A stretch of 64,000 nucleotides of DNA from NCBI RefSeq assembly GCF_002261185.1, contig NZ_NEVQ01000021.1, forward strand, positions 124,001-188,000, given 5' to 3'. Of the stretch, positions 8,049 to 16,046 are shown piece after piece. The DNA is from Bordetella genomosp. 4 (GTDB lineage Bacteria; Pseudomonadota; Gammaproteobacteria; Burkholderiales; Burkholderiaceae_B). The position numbers and the translations under genes are program-made. Every line of letters starts with the position of its first letter. Within the stretch, counting starts at the first letter, position 1. A model generated the notes under the pieces. That model had not been told where the DNA came from. It saw only the letters and a list, made by a program, of their open reading frames with translations, and ran no database searches.

Positions 8049-10529
8049 ATGCTTCGCCGCCGTACCCACCTCTGCGCCGACCGCGCATTGAACCCCGCCC
8101 CGCGTTTTGCGATCTGGCCCGTGGTGCTCGCCCTGCACATGGCTGTTGCCGGCTTGATCGGCGGCGCGGCGGCCTGGGCGCCTGTGGCGCACGCACAAGC
8201 GGCCGAGTTCCGCGACTACGCCATCCCGGCCGGCCCCTTGACCGCCGCACTCAATCAACTGGCTGCAGACGCCGGCGTGTTTTTGACCGCACCCGGCACA
8301 CTCACCCAAGGCAAGGTCACGGCCGGTCTGCAAGGCCGCTACAGCGTGCAAACCGCCTTTCAGACGCTGCTCATGGGTTCCGGCCTGCAAGCCGTGCGGC
8401 AGGCAGATGGCGCATACACCTTGCGCCCCGAAAGCACGGACGAGAACGCAGCGACGATTCTGGAGCCGGTCGCCGTATTCGGAAACTTCGACGCACCCGT
8501 CAGCGAAGGTACGGGCAGCTACACCGTGCCGGTCAGCAGCACCGCGACGAAGATGAATCTGTCGATCAAGGAAACGCCGCAATCGATCAGCATCATCACC
8601 CGGCAACAGATCGAGGACCAGCAACTCAACAGCATGACCGACGTGCTGAACCAGACGCCGGGTATCACCATGTCCCAGGACGGCGGCGAGCGCTTCAACA
8701 TTTATTCGCGCGGCAGCGCCATGGACACTTATCAGTTGGATGGCGTGACGACCACACAGGTGAACCAGTCACGCACCATGCCAAGCACCTTGCTCGATAT
8801 GGCGCTCTACGACCGCGTGGAAGTGGTGCGCGGCGCCACGGGCCTGATGACGGGCGCCGGCAACCCGAGCGGTATGGTCAACCTGATCCGCAAGCGGCCC
8901 ACGCACGAGTTCCAGGCCTACACACAGGTGGGAGCCGGGTCGTGGGATCTTTATCGCGCTGAAGCCGATATCTCGGGCCCGCTCAGCAGCGACGGCAGAC
9001 TGCGCGGCCGGCTGGTGGCCGCCAAGCAGGACAACCATACATTCATGGATGCCTACACGCAGGACAAGGACGTGCTGTATGGCGTTATTGAAGCCGACCT
9101 GACGGATACCACGCTGCTGCGGTTCGGCATCGACCACCAACAGTACAAGGCGACGGGCGCGCCGGGCGTCCCCTTGATCTTCACCAACGGCCAGCAGACT
9201 AGCTTCACACGCTCGACCAGTTCCGGTGCCCGCTGGATGTACGACGAATTCAAGACCACCAACTACATGGTGAACTTCGAACAGGCGCTAGCGCATGACT
9301 GGCAGTTCAAGGTCGCAGCCAACTACATGGACGTAGATCGCTCCAATCTGAACGGTTCGTATCGGGTGGGTTCCGGGCGATCCTTCCTGGACCAGGTCAC
9401 GGGCAACGCTGGCATGCTGGCCTACCGGGCAGGTGCGACGCAAACCCAAACGGGTGTGGATGTCACGATCCAGGGCCCCTTTGAACTGGGTGGACGGACG
9501 CATGAATTCATCGCGGGTTTCAACTTCCAGGACTACGAGAACAAGCACAAAGGCTGGGACGTAGGGGTATCCACGGTCAACTTTCACACCTGGGGCAACA
9601 ACATGCCCCGGCCGGGCGACACCGGCACCGTGGGCGAGATCTTCAACGTGAAATCGCGCCAGAGCGGCAGCTATGCGGCATTTCGTCTTAACCCCATCGA
9701 TGACGTGCATCTGATTCTTGGCGCGAGGCGCTCCGACTACAACTACGACTATTACTACGAGAGCCCCACCGACAATTTCCTGCAAACCTACAGCATGCGT
9801 GCGCGCGGCGAGATCACTCCCTACGCTGGCATTGTCTATGACCTGACGCCCGAACAATCGGTCTATGCAAGCTATACCGACATCTTCCAGCCACAATCAT
9901 CCCAGGACCGCAACGGCAACGTCCTCGATCCCATCGTGGGCAAGAACTATGAGATGGGCTGGAAGGGGGAATTTCTGAACGGCCGCCTGAACACCAGCGT
10001 GGCCATATACCGGTCTCAGAAAGACAATGTAGCGGAACTGGACGCGGGCTACACCGTGCCGGGGACGGACAACCCGGCTTATCGTGCGGCCAAAGGCGCC
10101 AAGACCACGGGCATCGACCTGGAAGTGGCTGGTGAAATCCTGCCGGGCTGGAACATGCATGCGGGTTTCAGCCATGCAAAGAGCGAAGACGCGCAAGGCT
10201 CGCAATTGCTGACCCAATTGCCCGTCAACACGCTGCGTCTGTGGACGACGTATCGGCTGGGCGGCGCCTGGAACGGGTTGACGGTGGGCGGTGGCGTCGA
10301 CTGGACGTCGAAGACCTCGTTGTACTTCAGCCGCTATGACAGCACAGTCAAGCAGGATGCATACGCGGTGGTGAACCTGATGGCGCGCTACCAGTTCAAC
10401 AAGAATCTGGCGGCAACGTTGAACATCAACAACCTGTTCGACAAGACCTACTACCAGGGCATTGGCGGCAGCTACGGCCACTACGGATCGCCACGGTATG
10501 CTGGCGTGACGGTGCGCTACGACTTCTGA
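8049..10529 (+). CDS. TonB-dependent siderophore receptor with STN signalling domain (FpvA/FoxA type)
   Basis: An 826-aa outer-membrane transducer. The signal peptide ends near residue 52 (VAHAQA). An STN domain spans about residues 55-130 (FRDYAIPAGPLTAALNQLAADAGVFL), followed by a TonB-box-like LEPVAVFG. The plug runs from about residue 165 (KETPQSISIITRQQIEDQ, LNQTPGITM, YDRVEVVRGATGLMTGAGNPSG, MVNLIRKRPT). The barrel ends in GVTVRYDF. A GAGGGA ribosome-binding site lies about 11 nt before the ATG. The STN domain together with the adjacent sigma and FecR genes shows that receptor synthesis is induced by its own ligand. The family imports hydroxamate-type or pyoverdine-like siderophores; the actual ligand is not deducible. 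Confidence 0.94.
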   Translation: MLRRRTHLCADRALNPAPRFAIWPVVLALHMAVAGLIGGAAAWAPVAHAQAAEFRDYAIPAGPLTAALNQLAADAGVFLTAPGTLTQGKVTAGLQGRYSVQTAFQTLLMGSGLQAVRQADGAYTLRPESTDENAATILEPVAVFGNFDAPVSEGTGSYTVPVSSTATKMNLSIKETPQSISIITRQQIEDQQLNSMTDVLNQTPGITMSQDGGERFNIYSRGSAMDTYQLDGVTTTQVNQSRTMPSTLLDMALYDRVEVVRGATGLMTGAGNPSGMVNLIRKRPTHEFQAYTQVGAGSWDLYRAEADISGPLSSDGRLRGRLVAAKQDNHTFMDAYTQDKDVLYGVIEADLTDTTLLRFGIDHQQYKATGAPGVPLIFTNGQQTSFTRSTSSGARWMYDEFKTTNYMVNFEQALAHDWQFKVAANYMDVDRSNLNGSYRVGSGRSFLDQVTGNAGMLAYRAGATQTQTGVDVTIQGPFELGGRTHEFIAGFNFQDYENKHKGWDVGVSTVNFHTWGNNMPRPGDTGTVGEIFNVKSRQSGSYAAFRLNPIDDVHLILGARRSDYNYDYYYESPTDNFLQTYSMRARGEITPYAGIVYDLTPEQSVYASYTDIFQPQSSQDRNGNVLDPIVGKNYEMGWKGEFLNGRLNTSVAIYRSQKDNVAELDAGYTVPGTDNPAYRAAKGAKTTGIDLEVAGEILPGWNMHAGFSHAKSEDAQGSQLLTQLPVNTLRLWTTYRLGGAWNGLTVGGGVDWTSKTSLYFSRYDSTVKQDAYAVVNLMARYQFNKNLAATLNINNLFDKTYYQGIGGSYGHYGSPRYAGVTVRYDF

Positions 10530-10584
10530 TCCCGATACAGAGCAACGTAAAATCTCAGGCTTTCCGCCTCCACATACTTCCCTT

Positions 10585-10875
10585 ATGAACCTTGAACGAC
10601 TGCGTCGCGAATTTCCCGATTTCGACATAACAACCCTGCCTACCCTACCCGAAGGTTTCTTCGACGCGTCGAGTTACATCGATGCAGCTCCTTCGTTCGA
10701 GAACGAGGAGCGCAGCTTGAAAGTGTATGTCGACTACGCTAGCTATGCCGACCGCGAATCCGGCAGGAGCCAGCGCTTCTGCGTTTCCCGCTATGACGAG
10801 GAAGCAGGCGATTTTGAGGACGTCGCCCTGTCGACTAACGATTGGGCCGAAGTCATGCGCTTCCTGACCGCCTGA
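10585..10875 (+). CDS. Hypothetical acidic small protein
   Basis: A 96-aa acidic protein with no signal peptide or membrane segment. It begins MNLERLRREFPDFDI and has a central VYVDYASYADRESGRSQRFCVSRYD. The regular mix of charged and aromatic residues and high-GC codon use suggest a real gene. It lies 55 bp after the receptor on the same strand. There is no obvious ribosome-binding site before the ATG. I recognise no family and assign no function. Confidence 0.55.
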   Translation: MNLERLRREFPDFDITTLPTLPEGFFDASSYIDAAPSFENEERSLKVYVDYASYADRESGRSQRFCVSRYDEEAGDFEDVALSTNDWAEVMRFLTA

Positions 10876-11030
10876 AATCCCTGGCCAGAAGCGATCGGTT
10901 TCCGCTCCGACCGTCGGATGATCGCCGTGGAGCTTATTCCGATGGAGTTCTATCTGGCTCTATGACGGTTTGGAAGCCACAGCGCTCGCACGCGCTGCGG
11001 TCAACCTCATTACTTCACAGCCATCGCCGC

Positions 11031-12344
11031 TCAATTAGTTTGACCCGGCCGGACAAATAACATTGCCAACACGCCCACCCCCGTCGCAACGGCAGCTGCA
11101 ATGAACATGGACGAATAGCCATACTGCATCGTGAGATAGCCGGTCAACGTAGGCGCAACAATAGCGGCCGTATTGGCAACCGCATGCGTCATCCCGCTGA
11201 AAGCACCCGTGCGAGTAGCAGGCGCTGTATCGATGACGACAGCCCAAAACACCGAGTTCGGCAAAGAATTAATCGCGTTGGCCAAGGTCAACAAGCCAAC
11301 GGCCACCCATACCGTCTCTGCTTTCGACACAAAGAAAAAGCACACACTGGTGCACAGCAGGCAGACAGCAGCAAATAGGCTCCGAGCTTTTACGAGGCTG
11401 CCCGTGGACTTGTATATCGCATCAGAAATCCTGCCTCCCAACAGCACTGTGAAGCAAGCTCCAACCCAAGGAATCATCCCCATGTACCAGAGTGACGAGA
11501 GATTGAAATGGAATTGGTCCTCGAGATACTTTGGCGTCCACGTCAGCAGCAGGAAGTTGACGTACATGAATGAGAAATACGCCAGCGCATTGAGCACCAA
11601 GGTCCGGCTTTTGAAGTACGACCACCAAGGCACACGCACGGATGCGCTGTCATCGGTGTTGCCAGGCTTGGCTTGCTCTTCTTTTGCTTTCTCCTGAGCC
11701 AAGTAGGCTTTTTCTTCGTCAGAGATGTACTTGTTGCTCTGAGGAGTATCAGTGAACACACGCATCAAGAAGAAAAGAACGACCAGCGACACCACCCCGA
11801 GGATGATGAACATCGCCCGCCATCCACCCGTTGCGTACTGCAAGCCAGACGCAATGGGCGCTGTCAGCAAAGCGCCCAACGGCGTGCTGACCAGGCCCAG
11901 GGCCACGACAAAGCCGCGCTCTTTAGGCGCAGCCCATCGGGAGATGCTCTTGTTGATTGCCGAGTATGCGGGGCCCTCCGCAAATCCGAAAACGATCCGG
12001 ATGACAGCGAAACCGGCCAACGCAGATCCGCCAAACAGCGCAATCCCCAGATCGCCTGCATAGGCCGTCGCCATCGCGAGAATAGACCAACTGCCCGCTG
12101 CCCAAAGCCAGACTTTGCGAGGTCCCAAGCCATCAGCGAGGAATCCGCCGCACAGCGCGCCAAAGAGATAGCCGTACCCAAAGTATCCGAGTAGAGCGCC
12201 CCATTGCGCTCTGTTCAATCCGTATTCCGAGGTGATGCTGGCCGCGGCATACGACATAGCGCCGCGATCAATGTAGTTCAGCAGCGCAAGCAGCATGATC
12301 AACAAAAATATGTTGTATCTGCGCCTTGGTTCTGTGGTGCTCAT
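11031..12344 (-). CDS. MFS transporter, anion:cation symporter (ACS)-like
   Basis: A 437-aa, 12-helix permease. The N-terminal helix contains the LLALLNYIDRGAMSYA signature common to the ACS/phthalate-glucarate-type MFS group. The loop 2-3 motif is GFLADGLGPRKVW, and helix 4/5 has FGFAEGPAYSAINKSISRWAAPKERG. A charged cytoplasmic loop (DEEKAYLAQEKAKEEQAKPG) separates the halves. Members import organic anions. The gene lies 79 bp downstream of the amidase on the same strand, so the pair probably takes up and hydrolyses an amide or a related acid. Expression is expected to follow the LacI-type repressor through the operators upstream of the amidase. Confidence 0.9.
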   Translation of the reverse strand: MSTTEPRRRYNIFLLIMLLALLNYIDRGAMSYAAASITSEYGLNRAQWGALLGYFGYGYLFGALCGGFLADGLGPRKVWLWAAGSWSILAMATAYAGDLGIALFGGSALAGFAVIRIVFGFAEGPAYSAINKSISRWAAPKERGFVVALGLVSTPLGALLTAPIASGLQYATGGWRAMFIILGVVSLVVLFFLMRVFTDTPQSNKYISDEEKAYLAQEKAKEEQAKPGNTDDSASVRVPWWSYFKSRTLVLNALAYFSFMYVNFLLLTWTPKYLEDQFHFNLSSLWYMGMIPWVGACFTVLLGGRISDAIYKSTGSLVKARSLFAAVCLLCTSVCFFFVSKAETVWVAVGLLTLANAINSLPNSVFWAVVIDTAPATRTGAFSGMTHAVANTAAIVAPTLTGYLTMQYGYSSMFIAAAVATGVGVLAMLFVRPGQTN

Positions 12345-12423
12345 TTTGTTTTCTACCCTTTTTTTGATCCTGTTAGCAAAGCCGTTTCGGCCTGCGTTTT
12401 CGATTTGGTGAGTATTGAGTCAA

Positions 12424-13752
12424 TCAAATCCGATTGGCGGACTCGAGCACAGCGCCGACTTGGTACAGCGTGGCTTCATCTTGATAGCGGCCGATCAATT
12501 GCATGCCATGCGGCAATCCGTTTGTCTCGCCGAAAGGCACGGACAGACTGGGATGACCAGAGAGATTTGTCGGTGCAGTCAGTCGCGTGATCAGCCAAAA
12601 AGTCGGATGCGCAGTACCGTCTACCAACGTTTCCCGCTCGTCGATCCGCGGCGCAGGCACACCGCATGTCGGGCTCAACAGAATGTCCACATCGGCCAAA
12701 GCCGCATCGAACGCCGACTGTGCCGAATGACGTTGTCCCAACGCGCCTAAATAATCAGCCGCTGACACGTCTGCCCCGGTCATTAAGCGAGTGCGAACCT
12801 CGGGCAGATAGGGCTTATCCTCATCCAACGCTGCCCGGTGTGTTGCATAGGCCTCTGCACGCAGGATCAGTTGCTGATTCTCGTAGATCGCCTGTGTCTC
12901 TGGCACCTCGATATCGACAACACGCGCGCCGGCGGCCTCGAGAGCCTCTCGAGCACGGCGCACACTTGCCTGCACGTCATTACTGACGAAGTCAGCGAAG
13001 TAGCCGCCGAGCACGCCGATTTTCATACCTGCGATGGGTTTTCCGACCTTTTCGGCGTAGCGGCCAGACGTAGAGCCGCACAACACTTCGAGGACTAGAG
13101 CGTTGTCCAAAATGGTCGCGCTCAAATGACCCACATGATCGAGCGTGGGACTCAGGGGAAATACACCGGTACTAGGCAGCAAACCAACGGTGGGCTTCAA
13201 TCCCACCACACCACAAAACGCTGCCGGCAAGCGCACCGAAGCACTGGTGTCCGTGCCCAAAGCGGCCAGGCATAGGCCTGCCCCCACAGCGGCAGCCGAA
13301 CCACTGCTGGATCCACCCGACACGTGCTCAACGTTTCTCGGGTTACGTACCGGCCCGAAGTCCGACCGATCGCCCGTGGATCCATACGCGAACTGGTGCG
13401 TGTTGGTTTTGCCAAGAATCACCGCACCCGCATTACGCAAACGTTGAACCACCGGCGCATCTGCACCGGCGACGTTTTCGGCATACTGGCTCGATCCCAT
13501 CGTGGTGCGCATCCCCGCCACATCGATGAGGTCCTTGATCGCCACCGGGGCACCATGCAAAGGCCCCAGCGTTCCGCCGGCCGACATTACCTTGTCGCAC
13601 AGCTCTGCGGTTGCCAGGCTCGCCGCCCGATCTACCGAGATGAAGCTATTCAGCTCGGATTGCCCGATTTTGTCCAAGTAAACCTGGACGACCTCTGACG
13701 CGGTGCTCTGCCCCGAGCGATACGAAGCTAGAAGTTGATTGATACTGCTCAC
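12424..13752 (-). CDS. Amidase (amidase signature family)
   Basis: A 442-aa enzyme with the Ser-cisSer-Lys triad visible: Lys73 (GAPVAIKDL), cis-Ser148 (SGGSSSGSAAAVG) and nucleophile Ser172 in GTDTSASVRLPA. The last motif varies from the usual DTGGSIR. I chose the GTG at 13752 because AGAGGAAA lies just upstream of it. Longer in-frame starts (for example 13827) would place the coding sequence across both LacI-type operators. The family hydrolyses carboxamides to acid and ammonia; the substrate is unknown. The MFS gene follows in the same direction, and the divergent LacI regulator is the likely controller. Confidence 0.9.
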   Translation of the reverse strand: MSSINQLLASYRSGQSTASEVVQVYLDKIGQSELNSFISVDRAASLATAELCDKVMSAGGTLGPLHGAPVAIKDLIDVAGMRTTMGSSQYAENVAGADAPVVQRLRNAGAVILGKTNTHQFAYGSTGDRSDFGPVRNPRNVEHVSGGSSSGSAAAVGAGLCLAALGTDTSASVRLPAAFCGVVGLKPTVGLLPSTGVFPLSPTLDHVGHLSATILDNALVLEVLCGSTSGRYAEKVGKPIAGMKIGVLGGYFADFVSNDVQASVRRAREALEAAGARVVDIEVPETQAIYENQQLILRAEAYATHRAALDEDKPYLPEVRTRLMTGADVSAADYLGALGQRHSAQSAFDAALADVDILLSPTCGVPAPRIDERETLVDGTAHPTFWLITRLTAPTNLSGHPSLSVPFGETNGLPHGMQLIGRYQDEATLYQVGAVLESANRI

Positions 13753-13771
13753 GATTTCCTCTGTGCAACGA

Positions 13772-13793
13772 TTTACCCAAACGATTGGGTTGA
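13772..13793. promoter_or_regulatory. LacI-type operator 1
   Basis: A near-palindrome, TTTACCCAAACGATTGGGTTGA, centred on the CG at 13782-13783. The central CpG is typical of LacI/PurR-family sites. It lies 20 bp upstream of the amidase start and its half-sites match those of operator 2 (TTTACCC / GGGT). Confidence 0.75.
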
Positions 13794-13829
13794 AGTTTCG
13801 CGCATAGCTACAGGTGCTATCAAGCATGG

Positions 13830-13851
13830 TTTACCCTAACGTTTGGGTAAA
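13830..13851. promoter_or_regulatory. LacI-type operator 2
   Basis: An almost perfect 22-bp palindrome (left arm TTTACCCTAAC, right arm GTTTGGGTAAA) centred on the CG at 13840-13841. It has one mismatched pair. It lies between the divergent amidase and LacI genes, 58 bp centre-to-centre from operator 1. A further half-site, TTTGGGTT, follows at about 13853. The arrangement fits repression of the amidase promoter plus autoregulation. Confidence 0.8.
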
Positions 13852-13915
13852 TTTGGGTTGCCTTATGGTTTGGGGTGACTTGGTATCATTTGGGATTGCT
13901 TCAATCCTCTGTCCA

Positions 13916-14962
13916 ATGAAACAAGGCCCTGTCACCCTGAGCGCGCTCGCACGGCTGCTAAACGTGCACGTATCCACCGTCTCGCGCGTGCTGAACGGCT
14001 CAGACGAGGATGCAAAATCGGCAGCCGCACCCGAAACCGTCCAGCGGATCCGGGACCTGGCCAAACAACTCAACTACAGGCCGAACCCGAACGCCATTGG
14101 GTTACGGACGCAGCGCACACGCACGATAGGCGTGCTGGTGCCACAACTGTCTGACATCGTGGTCGCCATGATTTACGAGGGCATAGACGCGGCGGCCGTG
14201 CACGCGAATTACCAGACGTTTGTTTCCAATACCCAAGACATCCCTGCTCGGCAACGCGAGTTGGGAGAGTCGGCGTTGGCGCGACGGGTGGATGGAATCA
14301 TGTTTGCCGATGCGCGGTTGGATGATCCGTACTTCATTGACGAGATTGCGAAGCGCGGCATTCCGATGGTGCTGGTGAGCCGCCGGTTGGGGCAGCATTG
14401 CTCTGTCACGTGTGATGATTTTGAAGGCGGGCGGTTAGCGGCTGATCATCTGGTCGGGCTGGGGCATAGTGATATTGCGGTGCTTGCGGGGCAAGCACAT
14501 GCGAGCACTGGGGTGGATCGCACGGCTGGGTTTGTGGCTAGGTGCGAGGAGCTGGGGGTGGATATCGATAAGGCTTGGCGGCCTACGAGCCCGTTTAATA
14601 CTGAAGCTGGCCGGAGCGTGGGGGAAAGACTGCTGAGTGGATCGCGAAAGCCGACGGCGTTTTTCGCAGTGAATGATTTTTTGGCTATCGGGCTGATGGG
14701 GGCTCTGCGGGATTATGGGATGACGCCGGGGTCGGACGTGGCGGTGGTGGGATATAACGATACGCCTGTGGCTGCGGATCTGCCTATTAGTTTGACCTCG
14801 GTGCGGTCGCCTATGCATCAGATGGGATATAGGGGGGCTGAGTTGTTGATTGAGCAGATGGGGGGGAGTAAGCCGGAGTCGGAGAGGTTGGCGCCAGAGT
14901 TGGTTGTTCGGCAGAGTAGCGGGGTGGCTGGGAACCCCCACCTGCCATCCGGTTCACATTAA
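13916..14962 (+). CDS. LacI-family transcriptional repressor of the amidase/MFS unit
   Basis: A 348-aa regulator. The N-terminal helix-turn-helix and hinge (VTLSALARLLNVHVSTVSRVLNG, then LNYRPNPNAIGLRTQRT) are followed by a periplasmic-binding-protein-like effector domain (TIGVLVPQLSDIV, FFAVNDFLAIGLMGALRDYGM, VVGYNDTPVAADLPISLTSVR). An upstream in-frame GTG at 13814 would lie beyond operator 2 and add 34 residues with no family match, so I prefer the ATG at 13916, although it has no clear Shine-Dalgarno sequence. It is divergent from the amidase gene. The 3' half uses many GGG and TTG codons, unlike the 5' half. Confidence 0.9.
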   Translation: MKQGPVTLSALARLLNVHVSTVSRVLNGSDEDAKSAAAPETVQRIRDLAKQLNYRPNPNAIGLRTQRTRTIGVLVPQLSDIVVAMIYEGIDAAAVHANYQTFVSNTQDIPARQRELGESALARRVDGIMFADARLDDPYFIDEIAKRGIPMVLVSRRLGQHCSVTCDDFEGGRLAADHLVGLGHSDIAVLAGQAHASTGVDRTAGFVARCEELGVDIDKAWRPTSPFNTEAGRSVGERLLSGSRKPTAFFAVNDFLAIGLMGALRDYGMTPGSDVAVVGYNDTPVAADLPISLTSVRSPMHQMGYRGAELLIEQMGGSKPESERLAPELVVRQSSGVAGNPHLPSGSH

Positions 14963-15066
14963 AGTTCTTCCCATCGTGCTGAGAGAACGACCTTTCATTC
15001 GATGTCCGTTTTCGGCCAGAAGCGGTCTGTCGCCAACTGGGTAATAATCTAGTGCTAGGAGAACTG

Positions 15067-15090
15067 ATGGAACCTTGGGGCTTAGCATGA
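15067..15090 (+). CDS. Seven-codon leader ORF coupled to the Ntn-hydrolase-like gene
   Basis: AGGAGA at 15057-15062 is well placed before an ATG at 15067. That frame encodes MEPWGLA and stops with a TGA at 15088-15090. The stop overlaps the ATG of the next gene (ATGA). The best ribosome-binding site in the region therefore serves this mini-ORF, suggesting translational coupling. Expression is not shown, and it could be fortuitous. Confidence 0.35.
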   Translation: MEPWGLA

Positions 15091-15923
15091 CGGCCATTGC
15101 CATTTGGCTTAACAATGAATCGCAAGAGCACCCGACACTGTGGGTCGCCGCGGACAGCCGTATCAGTGCATCGCCAACGGAAAGAATACTGCTTGAGGAT
15201 GGCGCGAAGATTTTCCCTCTTCAGATTGTTTGCCGCGAACCTGGAGCGAACGGTTTCCTTTCGAACGTCAGCTATTTCCATTCGATTGGCTTTTGCTTCG
15301 CCGGCAACACTCTTATGGGGCAGAACGCATATCTTTCACTTGCCCCACTCCTCAGCAATCTAATATCGCCGGCAGGATACGCTCCTTCGATGGCCGACAT
15401 TGCTCAATATGTTCATACCTACCTGCAGCTTACATTCGACGACTACAAGGGTCGAGTGGGGGAACATGCCATATTCGAGGCGGCTCTTTTTGGCTATTGC
15501 CACTCAGTAAAAGCGCTCGCGATTGTTCACTTCAGGCCCCAGATCAGTGACGGCATGTGCGTGCTTGGCGCCTCGACAAAAAATGGAATGCAGGCTGGCG
15601 AGTTCCAGTATTTGGGAGACAAGAAGGAGTTGATGACGGGAAGACTGTCTGAAGCACTGTCGGGAGTACCCTCTCCGGGAAGACAGATTAGCAGGATGCC
15701 GCGCTACGTTATTCAGGACTGCATCGACGACGAGTCATTGCCAAGCATCGGGGGAGACCTTCAGCTCGGCATCGCCAGTTCATTCGGCTTTCAACCATTG
15801 ACGCTATGCAAGCCTCGAATTGTCGGGCAGCCTGAAGCCTTCCTGAGCTACCTTGGCAGGGAGCTGACGACTGAGCTCTCGTATGTCGGCGAAGCTCGAG
15901 TTGGTTGCCCAGCAATCGTTTAG
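15087..15923 (+). CDS. Proteasome-like Ntn-hydrolase candidate, uncharacterised
   Basis: A 278-aa protein starting MTAIAIWLNNES. Removal of the initiator Met would expose Thr2, as in HslV and proteasome beta subunits. TLWVAADSRISAS matches the family's A-D-x-R strand, and DGAKIFPL supplies a lysine about 18 residues after that aspartate, close to the Asp17/Lys33 arrangement. GFCFAGNTLMGQNAYLSLAPLLSNL corresponds to the glycine-rich strand and first helix. An in-frame start at 15075 is possible. The function is unknown; a self-activating peptidase or amidohydrolase is an inference. It lies at the left edge of a lower-GC island, facing the KAP NTPase gene. Confidence 0.7.
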   Translation: MTAIAIWLNNESQEHPTLWVAADSRISASPTERILLEDGAKIFPLQIVCREPGANGFLSNVSYFHSIGFCFAGNTLMGQNAYLSLAPLLSNLISPAGYAPSMADIAQYVHTYLQLTFDDYKGRVGEHAIFEAALFGYCHSVKALAIVHFRPQISDGMCVLGASTKNGMQAGEFQYLGDKKELMTGRLSEALSGVPSPGRQISRMPRYVIQDCIDDESLPSIGGDLQLGIASSFGFQPLTLCKPRIVGQPEAFLSYLGRELTTELSYVGEARVGCPAIV

Positions 15924-15964
15924 CGCTGTGTCACCGAGTACAGCTTGCGCTCGTCTGGCACCGG

Positions 15965-15980
15965 CCACGAGCAGTCGTGG
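15965..15980. terminator. Hairpin between convergent genes
   Basis: CCACGA, a GCAG loop and TCGTGG form a compact stem-loop 41 bp after the Ntn-like gene and before the end of the convergent KAP gene. No long T-run follows, so terminator function is tentative. Confidence 0.4.
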
Positions 15981-16046
15981 GGTGTGGATGCGGATCTTCG
16001 GCGAGGTACCGCTTACGCCGAGGCAGCATAGACTTTGGAAGCCGTA

